A stretch of 64,000 nt of DNA, from contig OZ251464.1 of NCBI GenBank assembly GCA_965242595.1, positions 186,001 through 250,000 of the forward strand, written 5' to 3'. Origin of the DNA: SP197 sp965242595. Its GTDB lineage: Bacteria > Pseudomonadota > Alphaproteobacteria > SP197. The position numbers and the translations under genes are program-made. Of this stretch, positions 1 to 8,166 are shown piece by piece (the stretch's first letter is position 1; every line of letters begins with the position of its first letter). The notes beneath the pieces are model-generated. The model saw only the letters and a program-made list of their open reading frames with translations. It searched no databases and had not been told where the DNA came from.

Positions 1-801
1 GTCGGCGCGGCCGTAGAGGTTCACCTGCACCTCGGCGCTGCCGATCACGCCGGGGCGGTCGCAATAGCTGAGCAGCGCCATGCAGCGCCAGCTGCCGGGG
101 CCGGGCGCGGTGACCCGGTGCATGGAACAGCGGCCCTCGAACAGCTGCAGGTCGCCCTCTGCCAGATCGAGATCGACATAATCGCCGCCGCCGGCCAGCA
201 GACGGGCGACGGCGGGGTAGTTCTCGCAGCCCTCGCTCCTCAAGCGCGGAGCGTAGTGGAAGCGCCCACCCCTGGCGGCGGCGACCAGCAGCAGCGAGAC
301 GACGAAATGGGTGACGTCGAAATGCCAGGGCAGCGCCTCGCCCGCCTCCTGGATCGAAAGCGCGCAGGCGCCCAGGGGATCGCCATAGGGGTGGAGCGGA
401 CCGCGGCCCGCGATACGGGCGACGAAGGCCACGAAGGCCGGGTGCCGGTAGAGCGCCAGAAGGGGCGAGGCGGGGGCCAGCAGATCGCCAGCGATGAAAC
501 GGTTGCAGCGCCGCTGGCGATGACGGCGGGGATGGCCTTCGGGCCAGCCGCCCTCGCCCGGCGACTGGTAGGGCGGGTAGGGATACCACGGCCGCGCGCT
601 GGCCTGGATGCGGTGGCGCAGCCTTAGGCCGTCGGCCGCCATCCGCCCCAGCGCGGCCGGCGGGACGAAGCCTTTCAGCACCGCGCAGCCGTCGTGGGCG
701 AGGCCGGCGCGGGCACGGGCGATGGCCGCGCGCAGGCCGGGGCCTTGCGGCAGGTGGAGGGGGTAGCGGTCGAGGTCGACGAGGGAGGCCAGGGCGTCCA
801 T
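1..801 (-). CDS. 2OG-Fe(II) oxygenase, HalD/BesD-like family (C-terminus cut by window edge)
   Basis: The frame is open from an ATG at 801 to the left edge (267 codons), so the C-terminus is missing. It resembles the HalD/BesD (ArpA-like) non-heme iron oxygenases, in which iron is held by two histidines and usually one carboxylate, with 2-oxoglutarate as co-substrate. Visible residues are WHFD (H160 and D162 as the HxD pair), the distal H228 in SMHRVT, and an arginine near 239 that could bind 2-oxoglutarate. Family halogenases such as BesD have glycine where this protein has D162, so a hydroxylase is more likely than a halogenase; that is inference. The gene starts 10 bases after the rho stop, and its ribosome site (GAGGG) overlaps the rho stop region, so it is probably co-transcribed with rho. 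The substrate is unknown. Confidence 0.72.
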   Translation of the reverse strand, partial: MDALASLVDLDRYPLHLPQGPGLRAAIARARAGLAHDGCAVLKGFVPPAALGRMAADGLRLRHRIQASARPWYPYPPYQSPGEGGWPEGHPRRHRQRRCNRFIAGDLLAPASPLLALYRHPAFVAFVARIAGRGPLHPYGDPLGACALSIQEAGEALPWHFDVTHFVVSLLLVAAARGGRFHYAPRLRSEGCENYPAVARLLAGGGDYVDLDLAEGDLQLFEGRCSMHRVTAPGPGSWRCMALLSYCDRPGVIGSAEVQVNLYGRAD

Positions 802-811
802 CGCAGCGCCC

Positions 812-2092
812 TCAGGTGTTCATGGAGTCGAAGAAATCGTCGTTGTTCTTGGTGCCCTTAAGCTTCTTCAGCAGAAACTCCATGGCATCCACCGGCCCCA
901 TGGGCATCAGGATGCGGCGCAGCACCCACATTTTGTTCAGCCGGCCCTTGTCCACCAGCAGCTCTTCCTTGCGGGTGCCGGACTTGCCGACATCGATGGC
1001 CGGGAAGATGCGCTTGTCGGCGATCTTGCGGTCCATGACGATCTCGGAGTTGCCGGTGCCCTTGAACTCCTCGAAGATTACCTCGTCCATGCGGCTGCCG
1101 GTGTCGATCAGCGCCGTGGCGATGATGGTGAGGCTGCCGCCGCCCTCGATATTGCGCGCGGCGCCGAAGAAGCGTTTGGGCCGCTGCAGGGCGTTGGCAT
1201 CGACGCCGCCGGTCAGCACCTTGCCCGAGGAAGGGACGACGGTGTTGAAGGCCCGCGCCAGCCGGGTGACGGAATCCAGCAGGATCACCACATCGTGTTT
1301 CTGTTCCACCAGGCGCTTGGCCTTTTCGATCACCATCTCGGCGATCGCCACATGGCGCGTGGCCGGCTCGTCGAAGGTCGAGGCGATCACCTCGCCCTTC
1401 ACCTGGCGCTGCATGTCGGTCACCTCTTCGGGGCGCTCGTCGATCAGCAGCACCAGCAGATAGGCCTCCGGATGGTTGGCCTCGATGGCGTGGGCGATGT
1501 TCTGCATCAGCACCGTTTTGCCGGCCCGCGGCGGCGAGGTGAGCAGGGCGCGCTGGCCCTTGCCCAGGGGCGAGACCAGCTCGATGACGCGGGTGGAGAG
1601 GTCTTTGCGGGTCGGGTCCTGGATTTCCAGGCTGAACTTCTCTTCCGGGTAGAGCGGGGTGAGGTTGTCGAACGGCACCCGGTGGCGGGTGGCCTCCGGG
1701 GGGGCGAAATTGATGTGCTTCACCTTCATCAGGGCGAAATAGCTTTCGTTGTCCCGGGGGCTGCGGATCTGGCCTTCGACCGTATCGCCGGTTTTCAGGG
1801 CGAAGCGGCGGATATGGCCGGGGCTGACATAGATGTCGTCGGGGCCGGGCAGATAGTTGGCCTCCGGGCTTCTGAGAAAGCCGAAGCCATCGGCCAGCAC
1901 CGCCAGCACCCCCCGGGCGCAGATCGGCATATCCCGTTCCGCCATCTCCTTCAGGATCGCGAACACCAGATCCTGGCGCCGCAGCACGCTGGCGTTTTCG
2001 ACGCCGAGCTCCTCGCCCATGGCGAGCAGCTCTTCGGCCCTCTTGTCCTTGATGTCCTGGAGATTGAGCGGCTCGTTGTGGGTGGTGGTCAT
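812..2092 (-). CDS. rho: Transcription termination factor Rho
   Basis: Rho is the hexameric RNA helicase/ATPase that ends transcription of untranslated RNA. At 426 residues it has the normal length and layout: an N-terminal helical domain (about 10-50), a cold-shock-like RNA-binding fold with the GFGFLR motif (about 69-74), Walker A PPRAGKT (187-193), Walker B VVILLDS (268-274), and the conserved SSGKVLTGG loop (288-296). The ATG is preceded by a strong GGAGG site. The gene has its own promoter candidate downstream of hemJ and a leader of about 150 nt; long leaders are typical where Rho regulates its own synthesis. The next gene downstream is a 2OG oxygenase 10 bases away. Confidence 0.98.
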   Translation of the reverse strand: MTTTHNEPLNLQDIKDKRAEELLAMGEELGVENASVLRRQDLVFAILKEMAERDMPICARGVLAVLADGFGFLRSPEANYLPGPDDIYVSPGHIRRFALKTGDTVEGQIRSPRDNESYFALMKVKHINFAPPEATRHRVPFDNLTPLYPEEKFSLEIQDPTRKDLSTRVIELVSPLGKGQRALLTSPPRAGKTVLMQNIAHAIEANHPEAYLLVLLIDERPEEVTDMQRQVKGEVIASTFDEPATRHVAIAEMVIEKAKRLVEQKHDVVILLDSVTRLARAFNTVVPSSGKVLTGGVDANALQRPKRFFGAARNIEGGGSLTIIATALIDTGSRMDEVIFEEFKGTGNSEIVMDRKIADKRIFPAIDVGKSGTRKEELLVDKGRLNKMWVLRRILMPMGPVDAMEFLLKKLKGTKNNDDFFDSMNT

Positions 2093-2253
2093 GGCGGACC
2101 TCCATGAAAGTTATGGGGGAAGGGAGACCGGCTGCGGGGTGGAGTTGCCCGCTGCCGTTCGAACCGGAGATGGGTTGGGGAACAAGACGTTCGGGCGGGG
2201 GGATGTCCGGCCGCCGGCCCGACCGTGCCGGGTGCCCATGGCGGCAACGCCCC

Positions 2254-2283
2254 ATAGTGCGGCAGCCTGTGCGCCCCTGTCAA
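2254..2283 (-). promoter_or_regulatory. Probable sigma-70 promoter of rho
   Basis: On the minus strand a perfect -35 TTGACA (2278-2283) is followed after 18 bases by CACTAT (2254-2259). It lies just after the hemJ stop and predicts a transcript start near 2246, giving a leader of about 150 nt before rho. The rest of the 219-base gap (2093-2311) shows no gene. Confidence 0.5.
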
Positions 2284-2311
2284 ATCGTCCAAATCGCCCC
2301 GAGCGATGCCG

Positions 2312-2761
2312 TCAGAACGGGCGCGCCACCGCCAGCGCCACGATCGCCACCATCAGCACCGCCGGCAGTTCGCCGACGATACGGTAGAAACGGGCGGAAT
2401 GGCGGTTGCGGTCGGCTGCGAAGGCGCGTCTCCAGCGCCCGAACGCGATTCGCGCCGCGATCATGGCGGCCACCGCCGCCAGCTTGACATGCCACCAGCC
2501 TTCCAGCCACAGCGGTGCGCCGCGATCGGCCGCCAGCAGAGCGCCCAGCAGCAGGGAGGCCGCCAGCGCCGGATCGACGATGATGGCCGAAAGCCGCCGT
2601 TCCATGACCTTGAAGGTCTCCGAGGTGGCGGAGCCGGGCGCGGCGGCGGCGTGATAGACGAAGAGGCGCGGCAGATAGAGCATACCCGCCATCCACGCCA
2701 TGGTCGCGACGATATGCGCCGCCTTGATCCAGATCGCCGCCTGGCCCAGGAAACCGGCCAT
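2312..2761 (-). CDS. hemJ: Protoporphyrinogen oxidase HemJ
   Basis: A 149-residue membrane protein of the HemJ (UPF0093) family, which oxidises protoporphyrinogen IX to protoporphyrin IX, the step before iron insertion. There are four hydrophobic segments (about 6-30, 54-75, 88-105 and 130-147). The N-terminal helix carries the family pattern KAAHIVATMAWMAG, with a conserved histidine. It starts one base after the hemH stop and follows hemE-hemH, so three late heme steps appear to be one transcript. Oxygen-dependent HemY or HemG is not present in this window, consistent with HemJ filling the role. Confidence 0.85.
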   Translation of the reverse strand: MAGFLGQAAIWIKAAHIVATMAWMAGMLYLPRLFVYHAAAAPGSATSETFKVMERRLSAIIVDPALAASLLLGALLAADRGAPLWLEGWWHVKLAAVAAMIAARIAFGRWRRAFAADRNRHSARFYRIVGELPAVLMVAIVALAVARPF

Positions 2762-2762
2762 C

Positions 2763-3779
2763 TCACCCCCCCGGTAGCGGGCGCGGGCAGCCGGCGAAGG
2801 CGGCCGGGCAGAGGCGGGCGCCTGCGCCGGCCCGGCGCGCCAGGGCGGCCAGGGCGCGGATGAAGGCCGGGTTCGTGCCCAGGGCCGGGACGCGGATATA
2901 GGGACGGCAGCCCGCCTTGCGGGCGACGGTGGCGAGATCGCGGTCGAGTTCCACCAGCGTTTCGCTGTGCTCGCTGACGAAGGCGACCGGCACCACCACG
3001 GCGCCTACGCCATCGGCCCCGGCGCGTCGGATCTCCGCGTCGGTGGCAGGCCCGGTCCAGGCCAGGGGGCCGACCCTGGATTGGTAGCAGACGCGCCAAT
3101 CGAGGCCCGCCCTGGCGATGGCGGCGGCGATGGCGGCGGCGCTGCGTTCCACCTGCCAGCAATAGGGATCGCCGCCATCCACCACCTTCTGCGGCAGGCC
3201 GTGGGCGGAAAATAGCACCCGCACCGGCCTTTCCCCCGCCTCATCCAGCGCGGCGCGGACCAGTTCGGCATGGGCGGCGACGAAATCCGGCTGGCACGGC
3301 CAGCAGCACACAAACACGGTTTTCGCCCGCAGCCCGGCCCGGCGCGCGGCCTTCTGCCAGGCCTTCAGGGACGAAGCGGCGGTGGTGGTGGAAAACTGGG
3401 GGTAGAGCGGCAACAGCACCACCCGGTCGGGCGCGAAGGCGGCCACCGCGCGGGCGGTATCGTCGCTCATGGGGTGCCAGTAGCGCATGGCGACAAAGAC
3501 CCGGGCCTCGCCGGGGAGCATGTCCGCCAGCGCCTTTTCCAGCGCCTCGGCCTGGGCCCGGGTGCCTTCCAGCAAGGGAGAGCGCCCGCCGATGCTTTCA
3601 TAGATGCGGCAGGCCTCCTTGCGGCGGCGGCTGGAGATCGCCTGGGCCAGGATGGGGCGCAACGGCCAGGGCAGGGGCAGGATGGCGGCATCGTTGAAGA
3701 GGTTGTTCAAAAAGGGCTGCACCGCCGCCAGCGAATCGGGGCCGCCCAGATTGAACAGCACGATGGCGGTGCGGCTCAT
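2763..3779 (-). CDS. hemH: Ferrochelatase
   Basis: Ferrochelatase inserts Fe2+ into protoporphyrin IX to make heme. The 338-residue protein opens with VLFNLGGPDS, the usual ferrochelatase start, and contains the SAHGLP signature with the catalytic histidine, YCWQVE, YQSRVGPLAW, and the late FVSEHSETLVELD segment with its conserved His and Glu. The ATG at 3779 overlaps the hemE stop by four bases (ATGA), which points to translational coupling. A much longer open frame runs upstream, but it is antisense-like read-through of hemE sequence, so the family start was chosen. Confidence 0.96.
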   Translation of the reverse strand: MSRTAIVLFNLGGPDSLAAVQPFLNNLFNDAAILPLPWPLRPILAQAISSRRRKEACRIYESIGGRSPLLEGTRAQAEALEKALADMLPGEARVFVAMRYWHPMSDDTARAVAAFAPDRVVLLPLYPQFSTTTAASSLKAWQKAARRAGLRAKTVFVCCWPCQPDFVAAHAELVRAALDEAGERPVRVLFSAHGLPQKVVDGGDPYCWQVERSAAAIAAAIARAGLDWRVCYQSRVGPLAWTGPATDAEIRRAGADGVGAVVVPVAFVSEHSETLVELDRDLATVARKAGCRPYIRVPALGTNPAFIRALAALARRAGAGARLCPAAFAGCPRPLPGG

Positions 3780-4834
3780 GTTCGCCCGCGCACGGCGGCG
3801 ACCAGGGCCTCGACATGGGCGGGCGGCGTGCGCCGGTCGATGCCGTGGCCCAGATTGACGATATGCGGCCCGGTGGAAAGCGCCGCCAGCAGCGCCGCTA
3901 TGCGCCGGCGCAGGGCCTGCCCGCCCTGCAGCAGCACCGCCGGGTCCAGATTGCCCTGCACCGGCAGCCGCCGTTGCAAGGCCTGCATGGTCTCCAGGCC
4001 GGTATCCTGGTCCACCTGCAGGGCATCGATGCCGGTCGCCGCCGCATAGGCCTCCGCCCGTCCGGTGCCGCGCGGAAAGCCGATCACCGGCACCCCCGGA
4101 TGGCGCCGGTGAAGGGCGGCGACGATGCGCCGGGCGGGCGCCACCCCCCAGCGTTCGAAGGCCGGGCCGGCGGCGATCAGGCTGCCCCAGCTTTCGAACA
4201 GCTGCACCGCCTCGGCACCGGCCGCGATCTGGGCCGAAAGCAGGGCGGCCACCGCTGCGGCCAGCGTCTCCACCAGGCGGTCGAGCAGGCCGGGGTCGGC
4301 CGCCATCAGCGTCCGCGTGGCGGCAAAACCGCCGCCGCTTTCGCCGTCGATCATATAGGCAGCCAGGGTGAAGGGCGCGCCGGCAAAGCCGATCAGCGTC
4401 GTCTCCGGCGCCAGCCGCTGGCGCAGCAGGCCCAGCGTCTCCAGCAGCGCCCGGTTGCCTTCCACGGCGCGCTCGGGCTTCAGCGCCGCCACGGCGCCGG
4501 CGCCTTCCAGAGGCGCCAGCAGCGGCCCCTCGCCCTCTGCGAAGCGAAGCGGGCGGCCCAGGGCATGGGGCACGACCAGAATGTCGGAAAAGACGATGGC
4601 GGCGTCGAAGCCGAACCGGCGGACCGGCTGCAGGCTGATCTCGGCGGCGATGGCGGGCGTGTTGCAGCAGGCCAGGAAGGAACCGGCGCGCCGGCGCAGG
4701 GCGCGGTATTCCGGCAGATAGCGCCCGGCCTGGCGCATCAGCCACAGCGGCGGCGGCTCCACCCGCTGGCCGGCGAGCGCCCGGAGCAGAGGCTTGGTGG
4801 CAGCATCGGCGGCAGGGCGAGGCGCGGCATCCAT
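3776..4834 (-). CDS. hemE: Uroporphyrinogen decarboxylase
   Basis: HemE decarboxylates uroporphyrinogen III to coproporphyrinogen III. At 352 residues it has family length and shows the signature MRQAGRYLPEYR, the FSDILV strand, GFAGAPFTLAAYMI, and the C-terminal NLGHGI loop. The frame stays open upstream to 5125, but the ATG at 4834 gives the normal N-terminus and has AAGGGGG just upstream. First gene of the leftward hemE-hemH-hemJ set. Its upstream gap separates it from the PPDK-regulatory gene, the arrangement that borders oriC in Caulobacter. Confidence 0.96.
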   Translation of the reverse strand: MDAAPRPAADAATKPLLRALAGQRVEPPPLWLMRQAGRYLPEYRALRRRAGSFLACCNTPAIAAEISLQPVRRFGFDAAIVFSDILVVPHALGRPLRFAEGEGPLLAPLEGAGAVAALKPERAVEGNRALLETLGLLRQRLAPETTLIGFAGAPFTLAAYMIDGESGGGFAATRTLMAADPGLLDRLVETLAAAVAALLSAQIAAGAEAVQLFESWGSLIAAGPAFERWGVAPARRIVAALHRRHPGVPVIGFPRGTGRAEAYAAATGIDALQVDQDTGLETMQALQRRLPVQGNLDPAVLLQGGQALRRRIAALLAALSTGPHIVNLGHGIDRRTPPAHVEALVAAVRGRT

Positions 4835-5224
4835 GCACCCCCTTTCTACATAAAACGTCTCAGGGAAAGAAGTTGTCGTTGCTGTTGGGCCTGCGGGCGA
4901 TGTCGATAACCCTCCGATACCGTTTCCATCGACAGGCTGGAAGGCCTGGGGAAGGCCGCCCGCGTCCATGCCGGGACAGGTGGCGCGATCCGGTCGCCGT
5001 GAACGATTCGCCGCCCCGCCGCTCTGTGGGCGAAGCGGTGCGCAAACCGGGGCATCTGCCCGCACCCGGGCGATTCCCCCAGCCCGGCCTCGCGCTCCGC
5101 CCCCATGGGGACAACCCGCGCCCATGGTCGGGAGGGATGGGGACGGGCTTGCAGCGCCGCGCGATTCCGGCGAGTTATCCCCTGCCCAGCCCCATCCCGT
5201 CCCCAGGTCCCCGCCCCCAGGTCA
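4835..5224. other. Candidate chromosomal replication origin (oriC) in the hemE / PPDK-regulator gap
   Basis: This 390-base gap holds no convincing gene. In Caulobacter and Rickettsia the origin lies between hemE and the DUF299/PPDK-regulatory gene (RP001 type), exactly this junction, and parAB with parS sites lie 7-13 kb away. On the minus strand TTATCGACA (4901-4909) differs from the DnaA-box consensus TTATNCACA at one base. Weaker look-alikes are TTGTCCCCA (minus strand, near 5106-5114) and TTATCCCCT (near 5175-5183). Three GATTC sites of the CcrM GANTC type occur at 5005, 5072 and 5163. No clear AT-rich unwinding stretch is visible, so the call rests mainly on synteny. The divergent promoters of both flanking genes must also lie here. 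Confidence 0.5.
4901..4909 (-). promoter_or_regulatory. DnaA-box-like nonamer
   Basis: Minus-strand TTATCGACA, one mismatch to TTATNCACA, about 70 bases upstream of hemE inside the candidate origin. Confidence 0.4.
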
Positions 5225-6043
5225 ATGACAGCCCTCCATCTCCATCTGGTTTCCGATGCCACCGGCGAGACAACCCTTTCGGTTGCCCGGGCGGCGGTGG
5301 CGCAGTTCGCCGCGGTGGAAACGGTGGAACATGTCTGGGCGCTGGTGAGGACGGCGCGCCAGATGGAAAGGGTGCTGGCGGCGGTGGCGGCCGAGCCGGG
5401 GGTGGTCATCTACACGCTGGTCGATTCCTGCGGGCGCGATCGCCTGGTCGCCGGTTGCCAGCGGCTGGCCGTGCCCTGCGTGCCGGTGCTGGATCCGGTG
5501 CTGGGCGTGCTTTCCGGCTATCTGGGCCAGCCGGTCATGGGCCAGCCGGGCGGCCAGCATGCCCTGGATGCCGAACATTTCGCCCGCATCGACGCCATCC
5601 AGTTCGTGCTGCGCCACGACGACGGCCAGTCCCCCCACGACATCGAAGAGGCGGATGTGGTGGTGGTCGGCGTGTCCCGCAGCTCCAAGACGCCCACCTG
5701 CTTCTATCTCGCCCATCGCGGGCTGAAGGCCGCCAATGTGCCCGTCGTGCCCCAGGTGCCGCTGCCCGAAGAGCTGCTGCGTGCCACCCGTCCGCTGGTG
5801 GTGGCGCTTTATCAAAGCGCCCAGCGCCTGGTGGAGATTCGCAAGAACCGCATGACCATGCTGCGCCATGACGGCGACAGCGACTATATCGAGCCCGACG
5901 CGGTCCGGCGCGAGCTGGCCTATGCGCGGCGCCTTTACGAACAGCGCGGCTGGCCGGTGATCGACGTCACCAGGCGTTCCATCGAGGAGACGGCGGCCGC
6001 CATCGTCCAGCTCTATCAGGAACGGTTCGGAGCGTTGCCGTGA
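5225..6043 (+). CDS. Pyruvate,phosphate dikinase (or PEP synthase) regulatory kinase/phosphorylase
   Basis: A 272-residue DUF299-family bifunctional enzyme. Members inactivate pyruvate,phosphate dikinase or PEP synthase by ADP-dependent threonine phosphorylation and reactivate it by phosphate-dependent removal. The diagnostic P-loop-like motif GVSRSSKTPT is at about 154-163, and the N-terminal HLVSDATGET is typical. The ATG at 5225 gives the family N-terminus; the frame extends upstream through the intergenic gap without similarity. Its stop overlaps the GTG of maf. First gene of the PPDK regulator-maf-aroE-coaE-dnaQ series, a standard origin-proximal order in Alphaproteobacteria. Which of the two target enzymes it controls cannot be told from sequence here. 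Confidence 0.93.
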   Translation: MTALHLHLVSDATGETTLSVARAAVAQFAAVETVEHVWALVRTARQMERVLAAVAAEPGVVIYTLVDSCGRDRLVAGCQRLAVPCVPVLDPVLGVLSGYLGQPVMGQPGGQHALDAEHFARIDAIQFVLRHDDGQSPHDIEEADVVVVGVSRSSKTPTCFYLAHRGLKAANVPVVPQVPLPEELLRATRPLVVALYQSAQRLVEIRKNRMTMLRHDGDSDYIEPDAVRRELAYARRLYEQRGWPVIDVTRRSIEETAAAIVQLYQERFGALP

Positions 6044-6645
6044 GCGCTCCGCCCCGCCTGGTGCTCGCATCCGCCAGCGTCAGCCGGCGGGCCCTGCTGG
6101 CGGCGGCCGGCGTCGCCTTTGCGGCCGAGGCGGCGGCGATCGACGAGGGTGCGGTCAAACAGGCATTGCAGGCCGAAGGCGCGCCGCTGCCCCGCGCCGC
6201 CACGACGCTGGCCGAGCTGAAGGCGCGCCGCATCGCCGCCCGCCATCCGGAGGCGCTGGTGCTGGGGGCGGATTCGATGCTGGAATGCGACGGGCGCTGG
6301 TTCGACAAGGCCCGCGATCTGGCCGAGGCTAGGCGGCATCTGCAGGCGCTGGCGGGGCGCTGCCATCGCCATGTCACGGCCGCCGTGCTGGTGCGGGGGG
6401 CGGCGCTGCTGTGGCAGCATGTGGAGGAGGCGCGCCTCGTCATGCGCCCCTTCGGCGCCGCCTTTCTGGACGATTACCTGGCCGCCATCGGCGCTGCCGC
6501 CTGTGCCAGTGTCGGCTGCTATCAGCTCGAAGGACGCGGCCTGCAGCTGTTCGAGCGCATCGAAGGCGACTATCACGGCATTCTCGGCCTGCCGCTGCTG
6601 GCGGTGCTGCAACAGCTGCGCCGCCATGGGGCGCTGCCGTCATGA
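6040..6645 (+). CDS. maf: Maf-family nucleotide pyrophosphatase
   Basis: Maf proteins hydrolyse nucleoside triphosphates, often modified or non-canonical ones, to monophosphates. The 201-residue product begins with LVLASASVSRRALL, matching the family SAS-x-x-R-x-x-LL motif, and has the catalytic aspartate in VLGADSML. The GTG start overlaps the upstream stop (GTGA). The stop overlaps the ATG of aroE. Subfamily (YceF-like or YhdE-like) is not resolved. Confidence 0.9.
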   Translation: MSAPPRLVLASASVSRRALLAAAGVAFAAEAAAIDEGAVKQALQAEGAPLPRAATTLAELKARRIAARHPEALVLGADSMLECDGRWFDKARDLAEARRHLQALAGRCHRHVTAAVLVRGAALLWQHVEEARLVMRPFGAAFLDDYLAAIGAAACASVGCYQLEGRGLQLFERIEGDYHGILGLPLLAVLQQLRRHGALPS

Positions 6646-7481
6646 TGCCTTCCGGGGCGGCGGCCGTGGCGGGTGTCATGGGCTGGCCGGTGGCCCATTC
6701 GCGCTCGCCGCGCCTGCACGGCTTCTGGCTGCGCCATTACGGCATCGACGGCGCCTATGTGCCGCTGGCGGTGCCGCCCGCCGGGCTGGAACGGGCGTTG
6801 CGCGCCCTGCCCGCGCTGGGCATGAAGGGCTGCAATGTCACCTTGCCCCACAAACGGGCCGCCCTGGCGCTGGCCGACGAGGCCGACGCGGCCGCGCGCC
6901 GCATCGGCGCCGCCAACACCGTAACGGTGGCCGCCGACGGCAGGCTGCGGGCCAGCAACAGCGATGCCTTCGGCTTCATGGCCAATCTGGAGCAGAAAGC
7001 GCCCGCCTGGCGGCGCGACCGTCCGGCGCTGGTGCTGGGAGCCGGTGGCGCCGCCCGCGCCGCCCTGGTGGCCCTGCTCGAGGCCGGGGTGCCGGAGGTG
7101 CGGCTTGCCAACCGCACCGCCGCCCGCGCGCAGGCGCTGGCCCGGGCCTTCGGCTCCGCCGTCCGCGCGGTGGCCTGGCGGGAACGGGCGCAGGCGCTGG
7201 CCGGGGCGGGCCTGGTGGTCAACGCCACCCAGCTCGGCATGACGGGCCAGCCGCCGCTGGAGATGACGCTTTCGCCGCTGGCCGGCGATGCGACGGTGTG
7301 CGATCTGGTCTATGCGCCGCTGGAAACCGGCCTGCTGCGCCGCGCCCGCCGCCGTCGCCTGGCGGCGGTGGACGGCCTCGGCATGCTGCTGCATCAGGCG
7401 CAGCCGGGATTTGCCGCCTGGTTCGGGCGCTGGCCGGAGGTGACGAAGGCGCTCTACGACCACGTCGCCAGGGATATGTGA
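6642..7481 (+). CDS. aroE: Shikimate dehydrogenase
   Basis: AroE reduces 3-dehydroshikimate to shikimate with NADPH in the chorismate pathway. The 279-residue protein has the substrate-site motif SRSPRLHGFW, the catalytic lysine in NVTLPHK, SNSDAFGF (usually NTDGxG, so a slight variant), the nucleotide loop LGAGGAARAAL with NRT, VNATQLGM, and the C-terminal GLGMLLHQ. Two ATGs are adjacent; the first (6642) overlaps the maf stop. Operon context is maf-aroE-coaE. Confidence 0.95.
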   Translation: MMPSGAAAVAGVMGWPVAHSRSPRLHGFWLRHYGIDGAYVPLAVPPAGLERALRALPALGMKGCNVTLPHKRAALALADEADAAARRIGAANTVTVAADGRLRASNSDAFGFMANLEQKAPAWRRDRPALVLGAGGAARAALVALLEAGVPEVRLANRTAARAQALARAFGSAVRAVAWRERAQALAGAGLVVNATQLGMTGQPPLEMTLSPLAGDATVCDLVYAPLETGLLRRARRRRLAAVDGLGMLLHQAQPGFAAWFGRWPEVTKALYDHVARDM

Positions 7482-7495
7482 GGCGGGCGGCGGCG

Positions 7496-8137
7496 ATGTT
7501 CGTTCTGGGGCTGACCGGTTCCATCGCCATGGGCAAGACCACCGTGGCGGCGATGTTCGCGCGCTGCGGCGCTCTGGTGCACGACGCCGACGCCACCGTC
7601 CACCGCCTCTATGCCGCCGGCGGCGCTGCGGTGGGGGCGGTCGCCGCCCTGGTGCCGGCGGCGGTGGCGGCGGGGCGGGTGGATCGCGCCGTTCTCGCCC
7701 GCGCCGTTCTCGCCGATGCCGCCCTGCTGCGGGCGCTGGAGGCGGCGGTGCATCCGCTGGTGCTGGCCGAGCGGGAGCGGTTCCTGCGCCATGCGCGCCG
7801 CCGCCGCGCCAGGCTGGCGGTGCTGGAGGTGCCGCTGCTGTTCGAAAGCGGCGGCGCGCGCCTGGTCGATGCCGTGTGCGTGGTCTCGGCGCCGTCCTTC
7901 GTCCAGGCGCGCCGGCTGCGGGCCCGCCCCGGCATGACCGCCGCCCGCCATGCCGCCATCGCGCGCCGCCAGCTGCCGGATGCGCGCAAGCGCCGACTGG
8001 CCGATATCGTCATCCCCACCGGCCTGTCGCGGGCCGTCACCCGGCGCCGCGTCGTCGCCCTGGCCCGGCGTTTGCGGCGGTGCGGAGCGAGGCGGGCAGG
8101 CGGGCGGGCGCTCGCCGCCGCCCGGCGCAGGGTGTAG
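7496..8137 (+). CDS. coaE: Dephospho-CoA kinase
   Basis: CoaE phosphorylates the 3'-hydroxyl of dephospho-CoA, the last step of CoA synthesis. The 213-residue protein starts with VLGLTGSIAMGKTT, the Walker A loop in the family position, followed by DADATVHRLY and VLEVPLLFESG, which match the CoA-substrate region. The C-terminal 25 residues are arginine/alanine-rich and not conserved. It starts 14 bases after aroE. Confidence 0.93.
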   Translation: MFVLGLTGSIAMGKTTVAAMFARCGALVHDADATVHRLYAAGGAAVGAVAALVPAAVAAGRVDRAVLARAVLADAALLRALEAAVHPLVLAERERFLRHARRRRARLAVLEVPLLFESGGARLVDAVCVVSAPSFVQARRLRARPGMTAARHAAIARRQLPDARKRRLADIVIPTGLSRAVTRRRVVALARRLRRCGARRAGGRALAAARRRV

Positions 8138-8166
8138 GCTCGCCGCCCACAACGGCGGCAGGCATC

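Noticed and set aside
118..627. A 169-codon plus-strand frame at the left edge.
   Set aside because: It is antisense to the oxygenase frame, which shows an iron-binding triad and continues to the window edge.
1..801. Calling the left-edge gene a radical halogenase.
   Set aside because: The halogenases need glycine or alanine in place of the iron carboxylate; aspartate is present here.
4834..5125. An N-terminal extension of HemE by 97 codons.
   Set aside because: The extra residues are Arg/Pro/Ala-rich, overlap the candidate origin, and the normal family start has a good ribosome site at 4834.
5105..5224. Coding extension of the PPDK-regulatory gene to 5105.
   Set aside because: Similarity starts at MTALHLHLVSDATGET (5225); the upstream residues are low-complexity.
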